Positions 44,359 through 56,019 of a stretch of DNA of 64,000 nt are shown in pieces. Each line of letters starts with the position of its first letter. Within the stretch, counting starts at the first letter, position 1. The position numbers and the translations under genes were made by a program. Under the pieces are notes generated by a model that was given only the letters and a program-made list of their open reading frames with translations, did not search any database and was not told the DNA's origin. Source of the stretch: Talinum fruticosum (taxonomy: Eukaryota; Streptophyta; Magnoliopsida; Caryophyllales; Talinaceae); the NCBI GenBank assembly GCA_021018815.1, contig JAITYX010000009.1, forward strand, positions 8,372,501 to 8,436,500, read 5' to 3'.

Positions 44359-45056
44359 TAAAAGTTCAAACCGAGAGAGTAATAACCCTAGAGGGGGTTT
44401 AATTAGTGTGAGGAAGATAGCAAAAATTTGAAGTTCAAAACTATACTACTTACTTAGACCAAAAAATGAGTCCGAGTGACTCGGAAATGAGAAGAAATGA
44501 AGACAAGTAGTTTTTACGAGGAAATCCTCCTAGGCCGAGAAAACCTCGGATACTGCTAATCGGAGCACAAGTCAAAATCCACTATTTGAATCCTCAAATA
44601 CGAAGATAATGATTTAGTACTTCCAAATTGAAAAACCCTTATCAACTTCAGAGAATTGAGTTGAAGTTACATTATCAACTCGGTCAAGGGAGAATTAGAA
44701 AAGTATTCGAAGTAGAGGGAATTTTTACTAGACTTTTCTCATAAGAGATTACAACTCGAGAAAATTAAGAGATTACAATTGGGAGTTGCAATCTAGAATT
44801 ATGTATGATAATTCCATCTCTCACTTCTAGGAGTGAGAGTTTTGTACCAGGGCTTCTATTATAGTTTGATTTGAGATAAAGCGGTTGAGTCTTTAAGCTG
44901 GAAGAATTGCATCAACAAGTCTGTTACAACGAATAGTCTTACGACTCAATTTCTGGACCATATTTGAATTAGCTGTTAAGCCTAGGTCCTAGCTTCCAAA
45001 ATTTATTCTACCAACTCCAACAGTATGAAAAAACAAGCAGAAAAACTCATTGGACA
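44359..45056 (-). repeat. LTR7 of copia family II, split by element B
   Basis: Plus strand starts TAAAAGTTCAAACC (expected TGAAAGTTC), equivalent to the AACTTTCA end of LTR8. Shared blocks with LTR8: CGGAGCACAAGTC, the TAGGACC stretch near 44,985. It breaks at 45,056, next to GGACA, where LTR6 of element B starts. Confidence 0.8.
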
Positions 45057-46535
45057 TGAAGGTTTGCTCGTGGAGAGTCTAAGTCGGCCTAGATGGGGAG
45101 TGAATAGGATGATGAAGAAAATTAAACAATTTTTGCGTCAATACACTCCAACAGACAGATTCTAAGTCTAGATTGAACTCGAAAGGCAATAACATAGATA
45201 TACATGGAAACCCTCCTGGGGCGAGAAAACCACGGATAGTGCTAATCCAAGCGCCAAATCAAATCCACTATTTTAAATCCACAAAATACAAAGGATTGAC
45301 TCAACCAGAATTTCTCCCTTAAACAATTCCTTACAATGTTTTCTTAGACTTAGAAGTTCCCTTATTAGATGTAGTACTTCTTGACTTAGGTAACCTTTAC
45401 AATCGGGGACAATTGAGCTGAGTTGACCCTTATAGCTCGGTCAAGGAAATTACTATGAAAGTAAGAAGAAAATGTAAGCGATTACGAGACTTTCTTTACA
45501 ACTCTAAAAATATTAAATACGAGACTTGGAGTTGTAAATAGAAGATTTAATAAGAATGAGAACATCAATTTGTTCAACAATGAGTTCCGTTCCAGGAAAA
45601 CTTCTACTCTTGTAAAGTGGCTTCTATTTATTGTCAACTATGTAGAATGACCGTTGAGTCTTGGTTACGGAATGAAATCTTCACTAGCCGTTGTAACAAC
45701 TATTACGAGTTGCTCAAAAAAGATCTCTTAGGATGTGAACGTTGTGCAACGGCTCTTGCCTCCAAAAGATAGTCCAATCACTTGGTGGTGACTGAAAGTT
45801 GTGAAAATAACCGTTAAGCCTAAAGTTGAAGTTTTCCAGTTTTGGAAATAAACAACCACGACACGATGTTTTAGCTATGTCCGAAGTAGCTAAAACTTGT
45901 CTGCTGGTGGTTAACGGCTAGAAATCGATTGGTTTTGAAATTCAAAAAGATAGGTTAGCCTCGTTTGAATATCCTACAAAAGCAAACCACATTGGTTCTC
46001 AATGTATCAAATATTTTGGTCCAAGATTAAGCATAGATAATAATTAAATCGGAAAAATTAAGTGCTTAATTATCCTTGGCCTAAAAGAATGGAATTTTCG
46101 AGTCTAATATTCAATATACTCAAATTCCATCTTGAGTCAATCTTAAAGATGATCAAGTTAAAAAGTAGAACATTAGAGTATAACAACTTGATCCGGTTAA
46201 ATAATTCTCAAAGAAATAAGTCGACTTAGAATGGAGAAGTAATGTTGTAATTCTCTTTGCGTTGAAGTACACGAGTAAGTGCTCGAGAATAAAAGTGTAA
46301 GAGAAATTATTTGAGCATGCGATAGTTCCGAGTGATGTATGAGTGAGTCAAAAACACCGAGTGTAAGATATACGCATTAAGGCGCTTTCTAAGTCGGTCG
46401 AACAGAATGAAAACTTAGATAAGAGTTTCTATAGTGCTCGGAATCACTTGAAATCAAAACTTAAGAGAGATAGGATTTATACCTAAGTCTTTATCTAATA
46501 CTCAGAATGACTTAGAGTTAAAAACTAAGTCTTCA
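45057..46535 (-). repeat. LTR6, 3' LTR of element B
   Basis: Plus strand starts TGAAGGTTTGCTCG and ends AACTAAGTCTTCA, followed by the reversed polypurine tract. About 1,479 bp. It is the reference against which the three pieces of the 5' LTR can be placed, since 53,264-53,490, 54,861-55,356 and 63,535-64,000 match it in order. Confidence 0.9.
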
Positions 46536-46548
46536 ATCTCCCCTTTTT
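46536..46548 (-). promoter_or_regulatory. Polypurine tract of element B
   Basis: Plus strand ATCTCCCCTTTTT; minus AAAAAGGGGAGAT, identical to the tracts before LTR2 and LTR3. Followed on the minus strand side by the same ATGGAATGCC block. Confidence 0.85.
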
Positions 46549-47014
46549 ATGAAAGGCATTCCATACTTAATATAGAAACTTGTTAGTGCGAAACATGAGT
46601 TTTTATTTTCAAAGATCGAACAGGAAGTAATGTTCTCTTAAGTATCGAGAACACGAGTGACAAATGATGCTTATAAAATGTAGTTCGATTCATATCATAA
46701 CTCAAAACGAGTTATGCGGATAATAAATAAGAGCAAAGAAATGAATAGATTATATTAGAGCAAAAAAGCAAAAGGAAATAGCAGAGTTAAATATTTGAGC
46801 ATCGGGGCTAAAATATAACTCGAAAACATATAGCTCGAAACATATAACTCGAAACAAGTTTGTTCGAAAAAAAAATAATTCATTGCTCGAAAAGGGGTAA
46901 ACTCCCCTAAACTAAACATCGGGTTTTCTATATTTTCTCCCCTAACATTTCATCAAAAAGGAGGGAAGAAAATAGTATTATAGTACAACCAATGTTGCAC
47001 AAAAAAATAGATTA

Positions 47015-48765
47015 AGAGGGGGCTTGGTGTCGAGAGGAGGAGGGACAGGCATTGCACCTGCGCTGATAAGCTTGGGAGGAGGTGGATGATCGCGGCGGCG
47101 CAGTATGGGGATGTCCGGAAGTTGCTCTGTTATTGTTCTTCAAGCTAGGGGCATATCTTCCTCAAGGTCATCCTCCTGAAAGACAACAAAGGGTGGTGCT
47201 TCGAGCTAGCAGCTTTGGACTAACCAACGTCCCCGACTTCCTCGACTCACTCGGAGCGTGATCCGAGGAGATCGGCTCTAATTTAGGTTTTGTTGCACCT
47301 TGGCCCTTAGGTGGGGCGAGTCTCTTCTTTTTCTTTCTTTTCTTCTTCCATCGCCTCTTCCTTCTTCTCTTCGAGCTGAGTTGCTCCTTCTTTAACTATT
47401 GTTTGAACTTCTTCTTCTACCTAAGCCAGAGACAGACTTGGTTGGGGTGGAGGACTTCGAGAAGTATCCGAGTATTTGAGTCCTAAGCAGTTGTAGACTT
47501 GCATTCATGGAGAAGTTGAAGCCGCTTGCGTTGCTCGTTGATAATGGCCTTGAACTCAAGCATAACGGTCTGCTATTCCTTGATGCGAGATTGGCCAACC
47601 TTACGGTTAATCACCAGGCCTTGATAGATGGGTTTGAGAGAGTGGACGAGTGTTTTGAAATTCTTCGAACACGGAGGTGAACTTTTCTACCATTTCGGTA
47701 AGAGTTGTAGTGAAGGGAAGAGGAGGTGGTAGAGAAGTAGAAGGACTAGCGAGAGGAAGGTGGAAGTGCTAGTGCTTTACGAGCGAGTGGAGGAAAGGGA
47801 GGTGAAAGCTCAAATTAATGAACCCGGATACTAGGTTTTACCTCCTGGTATCCATAGCCCGAAGCTCTTTTACGCCAATGACCATAGCGGACTCGAAAAG
47901 GCTTTGGGATCCGAGGGAAGAGTAATCTTGAGCTCGTTTGAAGACAAATGTCAAGATAGCTCCAAAGGGAAAAGGGGCGGACTTTTAGGCGAGCTGGCAT
48001 GGAGGCCATTTGCTCGATAATGAAAGGGAAAAGGTCTATGTCGTAGCCCTCTATGATATCAAAGAGCATTTTGAGAATCTTAGAATTAGGATTCTCCTTA
48101 ATCGATTGATGAGCGAAGAAAGTTCTCATTAGAATGAAGTAGAGTAATCGAGACTTCACTTCTCATTTAAATCACAAAAAAATTCTTCGTTGGTTAGGAA
48201 TTTCTTCGGCAAACTTCTCAAAGAAGTCATCAGCAATCTCCATAAAAGGAATGGGATTGGAGTTGAGAAAAAGAGAAGAAACTTTTCAAAGTTTCTATCG
48301 AAGAAGGAGGTTAATGTGAACAACCTTCCCTTAAACTTTGGACGTGATGACACCTTTAGACTAGGACATATTAGCGTAGAACTCAGCGACGAGTTCTAGA
48401 TAGATGAAATCACTGAAGCACAAGTAGTTGTAGACTCCGAGTGTCTTGGATGTGCTTTAACCACGAAAAGGATATGGTTTGGAAGAACTTGTCATCTAAC
48501 GTATAGTGTTGGGAGGCAAATATTATCGAGGGGTTGTAGGTACCCTCTTGAGTATTTTTGGTGCAAGGGTTTTGGGTGCCGATCCCAACAAGCTGTGGTC
48601 CTAAACCTTGCTTAAGCATGGTGTGAGGTGAGAAATAGAGAGAAAAATAAGGGAGCAAAGAGAGAGAGAGACCTTTGAATTCGGAAAGTGAATATGAGAG
48701 AATAGAAATTTCAAGAGAAGAAAGCAAAGGGCAAAGTAACAAAAAAAAAAAAAAGACAAAGGGGT
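47015..48765 (-). pseudogene. Envelope-like / Transposase_32-type ORF of element B
   Basis: Third copy of the post-pol ORF. Minus strand: TLDDKFFQTISFSWLKHIQDT near 48,500-48,450, then LFLNSNPIPF near 48,260, FLTNEEFF, KSRLLYFILMRTFF (48,155-48,115), ENPNSKILKMLFDIIEGYDI (48,100-48,040), DLFPFIIEQMASMPARLK. These follow the same order as 10,390-11,000. The C-terminal part (47,600-47,015) is Ser/Arg/Lys-rich with short coiled-coil-like repeats. Frameshifts after 48,450 and 47,980. Upstream is a GAGAGAGAGAGAG run (48,659-48,671). Confidence 0.72.
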
Positions 48766-49190
48766 GCTATTCATAGCGAGAAGAAATGACCTTTAACCTT
48801 CGGTCGACACGAAGTTCAAACGATAGTCTCGGACCGATGTGACGTTCTGTACTCTAGCGGCTTTCTTTCCAATGGCTATAATTCTTTGATTGAAACGCAC
48901 GTCCGAGAGAGAGAAGAGAGGCTTTTCGAAAACATTTCTAAAATTCTCCATTTATCTAGAGATAATTCCGAAGTTTGATGTCCATTTTGCTCAAAAGCTG
49001 GTCGACTCGAGTATGTTTTACGAGTGACTCGGAATACTCGAGAGAACTAATAACTCATAGCTCGGTCTCACTCTGTCAGCCGATGCATTTGTTATTAAAA
49101 CAAAAAAAACATATAACACTTAATTATGCAAGGATAATTCATTTAGAAATCACATAATCATGCATTAGTCATACCATTCTAATTCCTAAT
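48766..49190 (-). promoter_or_regulatory. Pol/env spacer of element B with decayed TATA box
   Basis: Minus strand CTATGAATAGC at 48,766-48,776 replaces CTATAAATAGC of element A. Flanking text (ACTTCGGAATTATCTCTAGATAAATGGAG, in 48,930-48,975) is shared with 5,430-5,460 and 9,790-9,830. Otherwise no gene. Confidence 0.45.
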
Positions 49191-49680
49191 AAAGCAAAAC
49201 CGATCCTCACTATGTGGCTTAGCGAAAATATCAGCTAACTAAAATTTCGTAGGAATGAATTCATGTTCAATATCACCTTTCTCATAGTGGTCTCTTAGAA
49301 AATGATACCCGACCTCAATATGTTTTGTCTTTTAATGTTGAATCGGATTCTTAGTAATGCTAATTACACTCTTTTTGTCGCACTTGATTGGGATAGATGT
49401 GAATAATAGCCCTAGATCCTTCAAATGCTACTTGATCCACAGAATTTGAGCACAACAAGCTCCATCTGCAATGTACTCAGCCTCGACAATTGATAAAGCA
49501 ACAAAATTTTGTTTCTTTGAGTGCCGGCGAGATGAGGGATTGACCAAGAAATTGGCATGCTCCTGATGTGCTCTTTCTATCAACTTTGTATCCAGCATAA
49601 TCGGCATCCGAGTATTCGAGTGACAGTCGGTTATGAGTCTTTGTAAACCATATACCAAGATTCTAAGGCCCTGTAAGATA
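49191..49680 (-). pseudogene. copia RNase H and pol end (element B)
   Basis: Minus strand: DYAGYKVDRKS-equivalent near 49,600-49,580, then HSKKQNFVALSIVEAEYIAD and GACCAQILWIK (49,530-49,428), then a stretch ending EDRFCFIRNELG near 49,190. The His-Ser-Lys-Lys-Gln and Glu-Ala-Glu-Tyr-Ile motifs are typical. One long clean segment, frameshifts around it. Confidence 0.85.
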
Positions 49681-49799
49681 TCCGAAAATTATCTTAACCG
49701 TAGTGAGATGTGATTCTTTTGGATTAGCTTGAAATCTTGCACAAAGGTAGACACTAAACATGATATCTGGCCCACTAGATGTGAGATAAAGTAGAGATC

Positions 49800-50660
49800 C
49801 AATCATACCTCTGTAGAGTTTCGATCTATAACTTTACCTTTCTTATTTGAGTTTAGTTTCAAACTGCTACTCATAGGTGTTGCTGCATGCTTCACATCTT
49901 GTAGTTTGTACTTCTTCAAAAGCTCCTTGGTATAGCAGTGATTGACATAAATGCCATCCTTGTCTTGTTTAACTTTTAGACTAAGAAAGAAGTTGAGTTT
50001 TCCCATCATACTCATTTGGAGCTCCTGTCTCATCAACTTAGAAAACTCTTTACATAGAGTATCATTAGTAGCTCCAAAAATAATAAGAAAATTATCCCCT
50101 TGGTTTTTATGAAAATAGTTTTATCAATTTGACCTCTTTTGAAATCATTTTCAACCAAGAAACTGCTTAGTTTTTCATACCAAGCTCACGGGAAATTGTT
50201 TAAGGCCATATAAAGTCTTTTGCAGCTTGAAAACATGATTTGAAATTCTGAATTTTCAAATCTAAGGGGTTGCTCAACATAGACTTATTCTTGAATTAAA
50301 CCATTCGAAAAGCACATTTGACATCCATTTGATAAATCTTGATGTTCATGCTAGATGCAAATGCTAACGGGATTCCGATTGGCTCAATCCCGAGCAACAG
50401 GTGCAAAGGTTTCCTCACAATCAATTCCTTTTTCTTGATTGTAACCCCGGGCAACAAGTCTAACCTTATTTCGACTACCAACCCTTCCTCGTCGAGTTTG
50501 TTCTTGAAATCCCATTTGGTTCCTATGACTGGATGATTAGATGGTCATTTGGTCAAAGTCCATACTTGGTTTCTTTCAAATTGATTGAGCTCTTTTTACA
50601 TGTCCTGTACCCATTTAGGTTCATTTAGGGCTTGTAGTGCATTTTGGGTTCTCTTAATGA
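49800..50660 (-). pseudogene. copia reverse transcriptase lacking its YVDD box (element B)
   Basis: Recognisable minus-strand blocks: PKWVQDM near 50,600, ASSMNIKIYQMDVKCAF (50,350-50,300), NFLIIFGATNDTLC (about 50,105-50,060), MMRQELQMSMMGKLNFF (50,036-49,985), HCYTKELLKKYKL (49,950-49,905). Aligned with element A, the segment ARIYVDD between FLI and IIFGAT is gone, so about 22 bp containing the catalytic aspartates were deleted. Other stops exist too. Confidence 0.85.
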
Positions 50661-51019
50661 TATGAATGTAGAAAATGCACACAGATTATGAAAAGAAGAT
50701 CAATTCTTACCCCACTGTTGATGTCAAAAAGTATGTTTTGAGGTGGGTAGCTGGATGCATATTTGAAAGCTTCACCTGTCCTTTGATTTACCAAGTTTGT
50801 TAGTTGAATAGTCTGATCTTCAGTTGGTTGATCTTACTGAGTCTCATTATGTTGATCTTCGACATTCTAAGTTGGCTCTTGAGTTTGTTCGATCCGAGTC
50901 ATAACATTTTGAGTTGCTCCATTCCGAGTCACCTCGGTAATTCTATTTTGACTCTTTCCGAGCTCAACTTCAGCAAGGTCGTCTTGATCTCTGTTAAGTC
51001 TAAGATTCGAGTATGTGGA

Positions 51020-51965
51020 CTAACTTATCCTGCCATGATCAATTTCATCAAAGGCAACATGGATACTTTCTTCCACTTTGTTAGTTTTCTTGTTAAAAAC
51101 ACGATAAGCATTGTTATGAGTTGAGTAACCCAAAAATATACCTTCATCCGACCTAGTATCAAACATAGTCGGATGCTCCTTCCTTTGTTGTGGACAAACC
51201 ATTTACATCCAAATGATCTGAAGTAGGAGATGTTAGGTTTCTTTCCCTTGTAAAGCTCGTAAGGATTTTTCTTCAAGATGGTTCGATGAGAAATACTGTT
51301 GAGTGTGTATTTTCTCTGCGTTGATCGCCTCAGCCCAAAAATAGTAAGGTAGGTCATTTTCAATCATCATAGTCCTTCCTATTTCTTCAAGAGTTCCGTT
51401 CTTTCTCTCAACTATTCCATTTTGTTGAGGAGCTCTTGGTGCGGAGAAGTTGTGATAGATGTCATTCTTGTTATATGTCTACAAATTCGGAGTAGTGTAA
51501 CTTCCTTCCATGGTCGGTTCCAATCCTCCTAATCCGAGTCCGAGACTCTACTTGAATTCTCTGCAGAGCTAAGTGAACTTTTTGAAGGCTTCATTCTTGT
51601 TCTTGAGAAAACATACCCAAATGAATCAAGAGAAATCATCAACAATAACAAGTACATACAATTTACCTCCAATTGGATGTAGACACGTTTTGAGTAGTTT
51701 GAAAGATGATCTAACCTACTTACCTTTTATGCATACTTCATAAATTTTATCTTTCTTAAATGCATAGTTGGGTAGACGCCTAACCATTCCATGAGATGCA
51801 AGTTTCTTGATAGTATGCTTGCCAATATGACCTAATCTACGATGCCAAGTCCATGAATCATCGTTCATAGATGCTTTCAAAGAAGATAAATTATAGCTTG
51901 AATCGGAGAGAGAAATAGTACAGGTGTTACCTAACCTCGGACACTGAGAGCTTAGTCGCACGAGC
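51020..51965 (-). pseudogene. copia GAG-pre-integrase and integrase (element B)
   Basis: Minus strand: DDSWTWHRRLGHIGKHTIKK and LPNYAFKKDKIYEVCIKGK (51,865-51,716) form the pre-integrase domain. The integrase core is damaged between 51,700 and 51,430 but keeps VERKNGTLEEIGRTMMIEN (about 51,415-51,360). C-terminal KNPYELYKGKKPNISYFRSF (51,275-51,215) and YSTHNNAYRVFNKKTNKVEE end near 51,020. Confidence 0.87.
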
Positions 51966-51989
51966 TGAGAAATGCTAGAAATGCTAAGG

Positions 51990-52190
51990 AGATTCTACTT
52001 GACTCCTTTGACAAGGTAGACCAGGCTGACTGTGTTGTTTCCTTCACCAATTTTGCCAATTCCTGTTATCTTGCCTTTATTGTTATCTCCAAATGTAACT
52101 TTTCCTCCTTTCGGATCTTCTAGCTCGGAGAAGAGTCTTGAATCTCCTAACATGTGGCGTGAGCAACCACTATCTAAGGACCAATGACCT
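51990..52190 (-). pseudogene. copia aspartic protease, active-site motif intact (element B)
   Basis: Minus strand reads HWSLDSGCSRHMLGDSRLFS (52,190-52,130), then GGKVTFGDNNKGKITGIGKI and NNTVSLVYLVKGVK, ending in a stop near 51,995. The catalytic Asp-Ser-Gly is present, unlike copies A (Glu) and C (altered downstream residues). This is the best preserved protease of the window. Confidence 0.85.
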
Positions 52191-52620
52191 TTCTTCTTCT
52201 TCTTAGTTATCTACAAGATAGAAACAAACTAACCCTTATCACTTCCTCTTACGAACCTAGTAACTCCCTTTACTATGGTCCTTTTCGAGGAAGAACACTT
52301 TTGGGAACCCAGATTTGAATAATTTTGGAGTCCGGTCCGATTTTGAGTCTTCCTTCTACGGAACCGAGTCCGTGTCTCTTTCTTTCGAAAATGTTTTCTT
52401 TTATAAACAGGAGGAGAAGGCTTCTTCCTGTAAACGTGTCTAGGCTTAGTCCTCTGTTCATTTGTATGAATGGGACCATGCTCAGCCTTCCTGAACTTTA
52501 GAGTTCTAGAATCATTTTTGAAAAGATTAGAATAGGATTTTGATTCCTTTTCTTCATTGAAACCAAGTCCTTCTTTCTGAAAGAGACACTCTAAGAGCCT
52601 AATAGCATATCAAGGTTTTT

Positions 52621-53255
52621 CTAACCTTGAGTGAATTTCAAAACAAGCTCTTGAGACTCATTGAGCTTTCTTTTTAGTTGCTCATTCTCTGTTATGAGTG
52701 ACTCGGACACGATCTCATTTGTTTGAGTACTAGTCTTAAGTTCTTTTAGATTTTGTCTTAGTTTTTCTAACTCATTTTTCAAAACATTTCTCTCATCAAT
52801 GAGAGACTCAAGTTGTTCTTTGAACAAGTAATGAGTCGAATTGGACTTTTCTTCCAAAGTGAAAATATATCGTGCCGGATCAACTTTTGAGAATTTGAGA
52901 AAGTATTTAACTACCTCATCAATACTCGAGTTCTCGTTGTCCGACTGAAATTCGACTTCTAAGTCCGTATGTGCCATAAGACACCTTGAGTCATCGGAAT
53001 CATGTTCTTCGAGATGAGTCATAATGGCTCCAGGTAGCCATCATAGCCTTCTTCTTTCTGTCCTTCTTTCTGTCCTTCTTTCTCTTGGGACAATCTTTGA
53101 CTATGTGCTCCTTGCTACCACATTCAAAGCAACCAGAGTTCTTAGATAAAGATAACTTTAAAGGGGATGAATATTTACCTTTTCTATCCTTCTTATCTTT
53201 TTGTAGAACTCATCCTTTGGCCTCTTTTCCCACTTCTTGTATTTCATCATCATAG
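52621..53255 (-). pseudogene. copia gag remnant with zinc knuckle (element B)
   Basis: Minus strand from 53,255: a Lys/Trp/Glu stretch, then GCFECGSKEHIVKDCPKR (53,140-53,088), a CX2CX4HX4C knuckle, then a basic run including a duplicated KDRKKDRKK, then a 133-residue clean stretch (53,022-52,621) rich in Glu, Leu, Lys and Asn (EQLESLIDERNVLKNELEKL) that should form a coiled coil. The N-terminal UBN2 domain is missing; the LTR begins right after 53,255. Confidence 0.85.
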
Positions 53256-53497
53256 GTTGATGAAGAAAATTAAATAATTTTTGCGTCTAATCCAAGCACC
53301 AAGTCAAATCCACTATTTTGAATCCATAAAATACAAAGGACTGACTTAACAAGAATTTCTCCCTTAAACAATTATTTACAATGTTTTCATAGACTCGAAG
53401 TTCCCTTATCCGATCTTGTACTTCCCGACTAAGGTAACTTTTACAATCGGGCACAATTGAGTTGAGTTCACCCTTACAGCTTAGTCAAGGGAAATTA
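53256..53497 (-). repeat. 5' LTR of element B, piece 1
   Basis: Matches LTR6 from GATGAAGAAAATTAAA onward, but lacks the first ~55 bp of the plus-strand edge and about 100 bp between TTTTTGCGTC and TAATCCAAGC. Broken at AAATTA(C) by LTR5. Confidence 0.8.
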
Positions 53498-54855
53498 CGA
53501 AGACTCATACTACGAACTTTTATCATTCGAGTACTATCAAGGACTCAGGTACAAACCTCATCCCTCCTAAGTTTTAATTACAAGTCATTCCGAGTAATAT
53601 AGAAACTATTGCATATGTTTTCATTCAATTCTAACCGACTCATAAAACACATTCTTGTTCATCAACTCACAGCGATGTTTCGAGTCACTCGGACACTACT
53701 TAGTTTTATCGCATGTTCAAACAATCTCTCTAACACTTTTAATCTAAGCTCTAACTTTATATTCCGAGGTAAACCGAATTACAACGTTAATTCATCTTTC
53801 CAATATTAGACTCAAAAATTCCACTCCTCTAGGCCTAAGATAATTATGCACTTAATTATCTTAATTAAATTATTATCTATGCCTAATCTTAGACCAAAGT
53901 ATTTTATACTTTGAGAACCAAAATTGTTTACTTTTGTAGGTTATCTAAACGAGGTTATCCTATTTTTGAATTACAAAAGTAACCGGCTTCAAGTTGTCAA
54001 TCACCAGCGAGACAAGGCTTTTCTACTTCGAACAAGGCTCGGACGTTGTGTCGGGGTTGTCTGTTTCAAAAGCTGGAAATCTTCAACGCTAAGATCAACG
54101 GTGGTTTCCACCTTACTTTTTAGATACCACCCGCTAATTGGATCACCTTTTGGAGTCAAGAGCCGTTGCACAACGTTCACATCTCAACGGATCTTTTCTT
54201 AGCGACTCGGAAGAACCGTTTGAACGATCACAACGGACTTCTATTCGGAAGATAGTCACAACGGCTAATCTGCTTGGTCATCTATAAATAGAAGCCAACT
54301 CTCAAGACGTGAAGATTGCTTGAACACATTGCTGAAATTATATCTCTTTGTATAATACTCATTCAATGTTCTATTTACAACTCACAACCTGTAATTCTTA
54401 CTTTCGAGTTGTAAAGTCTTGTACTCGATCACATACTCTTTCTTACTTTTTGAGTAAGGTCCCTTAAATGAAATGTAAGGGTTAACTCAGCTTCGGTTGT
54501 CCCTAACTGTAAAGGTTACCTCGATTACGAAGTACTAGATCGAGATAAAGGAACTTATGAGTCTAGGAAAAGTCCGTAAGGAATTGTTTAAGGGAGCAAT
54601 TCTGGTTGAGTCGATCTGCTGTATTTTATGGATTCAAAATAGTGGATTTGACTTGGTGCTTGGACTAGCACTGGCTGTGGTTTTTGCCTCGGGAGGGTTT
54701 TCATGTATATTTGAGTTCACACTCTTCGAGTTCAATCTAGACTCAGATTATCTTGATTATTTTTTCAAGCTTTAATCTTTCAAGTTTGTTAAAATTTCCT
54801 CATCACCCTATCCACCCCTCTAGGGTGACTAAGAGTCTCCAAGAGCAAACCTTCA
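53498..54855 (+). repeat. Solo LTR5, copia family I, nested in element B's LTR
   Basis: Starts CGAAGACTCATAC (TG lost) and ends GAGCAAACCTTCA. TATA box TCTATAAATA at 54,281-54,290. Flanks ATTAC / ATTAT; the uninterrupted site in LTR6 reads GAAATTACTATGAAAG, so the duplicated 5 bp can be reconstructed as ATTAC. About 1,358 bp, opposite in direction to its host. Confidence 0.9.
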
Positions 54856-55359
54856 ATTATTATGAAAGTAAGAAGAAAATGTAACCGATCACAAGACTTT
54901 CTTTACAACTTAGAAAATATTAAATACGAGACTTGGAGTTGTAAATAGAAGATTTAGTAAGAATGTGAACAACAATTTGATCGACAAAGAGTTCCGTTCA
55001 AGCAAAACTTCTACTCTTGTGAAGTGGCTTCTATTTTTAGTTAACTAGGTAGAATGACCATTGAGTCTTGGTTCTAGAATGAAATCTTCACTAGCCATTG
55101 TAACTGGCTATTCCGAGTCGCTAAAAAAGATCCGTTGGGATGTGAACGTTGTGCAACGGCTCTTGGCTCCAAAAGATGGTCAAATCACTTGGTGGTGACT
55201 GAAAATTGTGAAAACAACCATTAAGCCTAGAGTTGGAGTTTTCAAGTTTTGGAAACAAACAACCGATTGCTTAATGGCTTATAGTTAAAACTTGTCTACT
55301 GGTGGTTAATGGCTAGAAACCGATCGCTTTTCAAATTCAAAAAGATAGGTTAGCCTCAT
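54856..55359 (-). repeat. 5' LTR of element B, piece 2
   Basis: TATGAAAGTAAGAAGAAAATG onward matches LTR6 from about 45,452, up to GATAGGTTAGCCTC, where the CACTA element enters. Includes the duplicated CAT (55,357-55,359). Confidence 0.85.
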
Positions 55360-55379
55360 CGGTACTACAAAACAGACAT

Positions 55380-55757
55380 ATTAGCGACGGAAATAGCGAC
55401 GGAATATTAATAAGTAGCGACGGAATTAGCGACGGAAAAATTCCGTCGCTGAAAAGCGAGTCGCTATATATCGGCGACGGAAATTTTCAAGTCCGTCGCC
55501 AATTAGCGACGGACTAGCGACGGAATATCGTTCCGTGGCAGAAACCAATCGGCGACGGAAAGTGTTCCGTCGCTGATTTAGCGACGGAATTGGCGACGGA
55601 AATCCCACCTTTCCGTCGCTAAACCAGCGACGGAATGGAGTGATTTCCGTCGTTGATATTTGTATTAGCGACGGAATTGCCGCATTTCGTCGCTAATGTC
55701 CGTCGCTAAGCGGCACTAGACCGTCGCTGATCCGTCGCTGATCCGTCACTGTTACGT
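55380..55757. repeat. Left subterminal repeat array of the CACTA element
   Basis: By hand count about 12 copies of GCGACGG and 7 of its complement CCGTCGC in roughly 370 bp, mostly inside AGCGACGGAA(T). Direct copies dominate toward the tip. Such subterminal motifs are the transposase-binding sites in En/Spm-type elements (family knowledge). Confidence 0.9.
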
Positions 55758-56019
55758 AAAAAATTTTATATATTGTTTGCTAATTATTCGTTATCCTAGT
55801 ACGGAACATTGTGAATGGATATACAAATCCAACATTCACATATGTGACACTTACATTTGGCATTTACATATGCCGGCCACAAATAATTCATCAAAGTTGG
55901 ATATACAAATCCAACTTACATTTTCAACATCATCAACAACCATAACATAGTTAAAACAAATTTGTAAATAGTTCGCAAAGTGATGATCACCAATATATAC
56001 AAAAGTTCACATTTGAATT

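Larger units (their letters stand above)
41011..45056 (-). mobile_element. Copia element C (family II), 5' half only
   Basis: Minus strand: LTR7, primer binding site, UBN2-type gag, zinc-knuckle remnant, protease, integrase, ending after the integrase where gypsy LTR f begins. RT, RNase H, the env-like ORF and the 3' LTR are absent. LTR7 is itself interrupted at 45,056 by the insertion of element B, so its remaining part should lie beyond 64,000. Confidence 0.85.

Noticed and set aside
55384..55756. Regularly repeated AGCGACGG motif resembling a CRISPR array
   Set aside because: Units are short, occur on both strands at irregular spacing, and lie at both ends of a CACTA transposon; this is a subterminal repeat array in a plant genome.
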